Positions 63,974-64,000 of a DNA stretch of 64,000 nt are shown here, piece after piece. The position numbers were made by a program, and so were the translations under genes. The first letter of the stretch is position 1. Every line of letters starts with the position of its first letter. The DNA is taken from contig NZ_CP051884.1 of the NCBI RefSeq assembly GCF_012931845.1, forward strand, positions 2,976,001 through 3,040,000, written 5' to 3'. Below the pieces are notes generated by a model. The model was not told where the DNA came from, did no database searches, and was given only the letters and a program-made list of their open reading frames with translations. This DNA is from Cellulomonas taurus (GTDB lineage Bacteria > Actinomycetota > Actinomycetes > Actinomycetales > Cellulomonadaceae).

Positions 63974-64000
63974 GCGTGCTCCCCTGGGTGGGCGTCGTCG

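Overview
The window is 64 kb of very GC-rich actinobacterial chromosome. It carries BldC, DUF3073, DUF3618, an actinobacterial C50-carotenoid gene set, apparently leaderless promoters and LAxTG (class E type) sortase substrates. A GH6 cellulase with a CBM2-like domain, a GH26-like hydrolase and the overall gene content point to Micrococcales, most likely Cellulomonadaceae (Cellulomonas-like). That placement is inference from gene content, not a phylogeny. No rRNA, phage, insertion sequence or CRISPR array was seen.

Layout. 1-5.2 kb: 5'-end of lysS (cut by the window edge), a cysteine-free HesB/IscA-like protein, an MscS-type channel, then a divergent PfkB-family kinase/surE pair. 5.2-10.5 kb: repeat-rich spacer and a translationally coupled C50 carotenoid operon (crtE-crtB-crtI-crtYe-crtYf-crtEb, all on the minus strand). 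10.7-15.4 kb: galE, an RCC1-repeat LAxTG surface protein, a luciferase-like (LLM) oxidoreductase with a zincin, and a tRNA-Glu/Asp/Phe cluster. 16-20.3 kb: a marR gene divergent from an LLM oxidoreductase and an unusual LLM-like/FAD-oxidase (BBE) fusion, then an anti-sigma-type ATPase. 20.3-24.1 kb: a class A penicillin-binding protein, a tiny Cys protein, an ArsR regulator and an M15 peptidase. 24.3-33 kb: one giant 2,887-residue surface protein with 30 IPT/TIG repeats and an LAxTG anchor. 33-44.4 kb: GH26-like hydrolase, APC permease, a CE1758/CE1759-type LLM plus FMN reductase pair, a bacteriophytochrome joined to a SpoIIE-type phosphatase, two fluoride channel genes, membrane-stress small genes, ogt, bldC and a DUF3073 gene. 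44.4-55 kb: purine genes purF-purM and purL, interleaved with YigZ, sterol-carrier-like, GH6 cellulase, gdhA and a UbiA prenyltransferase whose ribosome-binding site lies in a hairpin. 55-61 kb: a DUF2599 lipoprotein, a 24-codon polycysteine leader peptide and a five-gene peptide-type ABC importer. 61-64 kb: a short-chain dehydrogenase and an acyl-CoA oxidase-like protein.

The most interesting items are: the Cys-Cys-Cys leader ORF before the ABC importer, which suggests cysteine-responsive attenuation of a sulfur-compound or peptide transporter; the MarR-controlled LLM plus LLM/BBE-fusion operon; the phytochrome-phosphatase that could link red light to sigma-factor control; the giant TIG adhesin; and an interspersed GAGGTCGGCA repeat found both between genes and inside a coding sequence.
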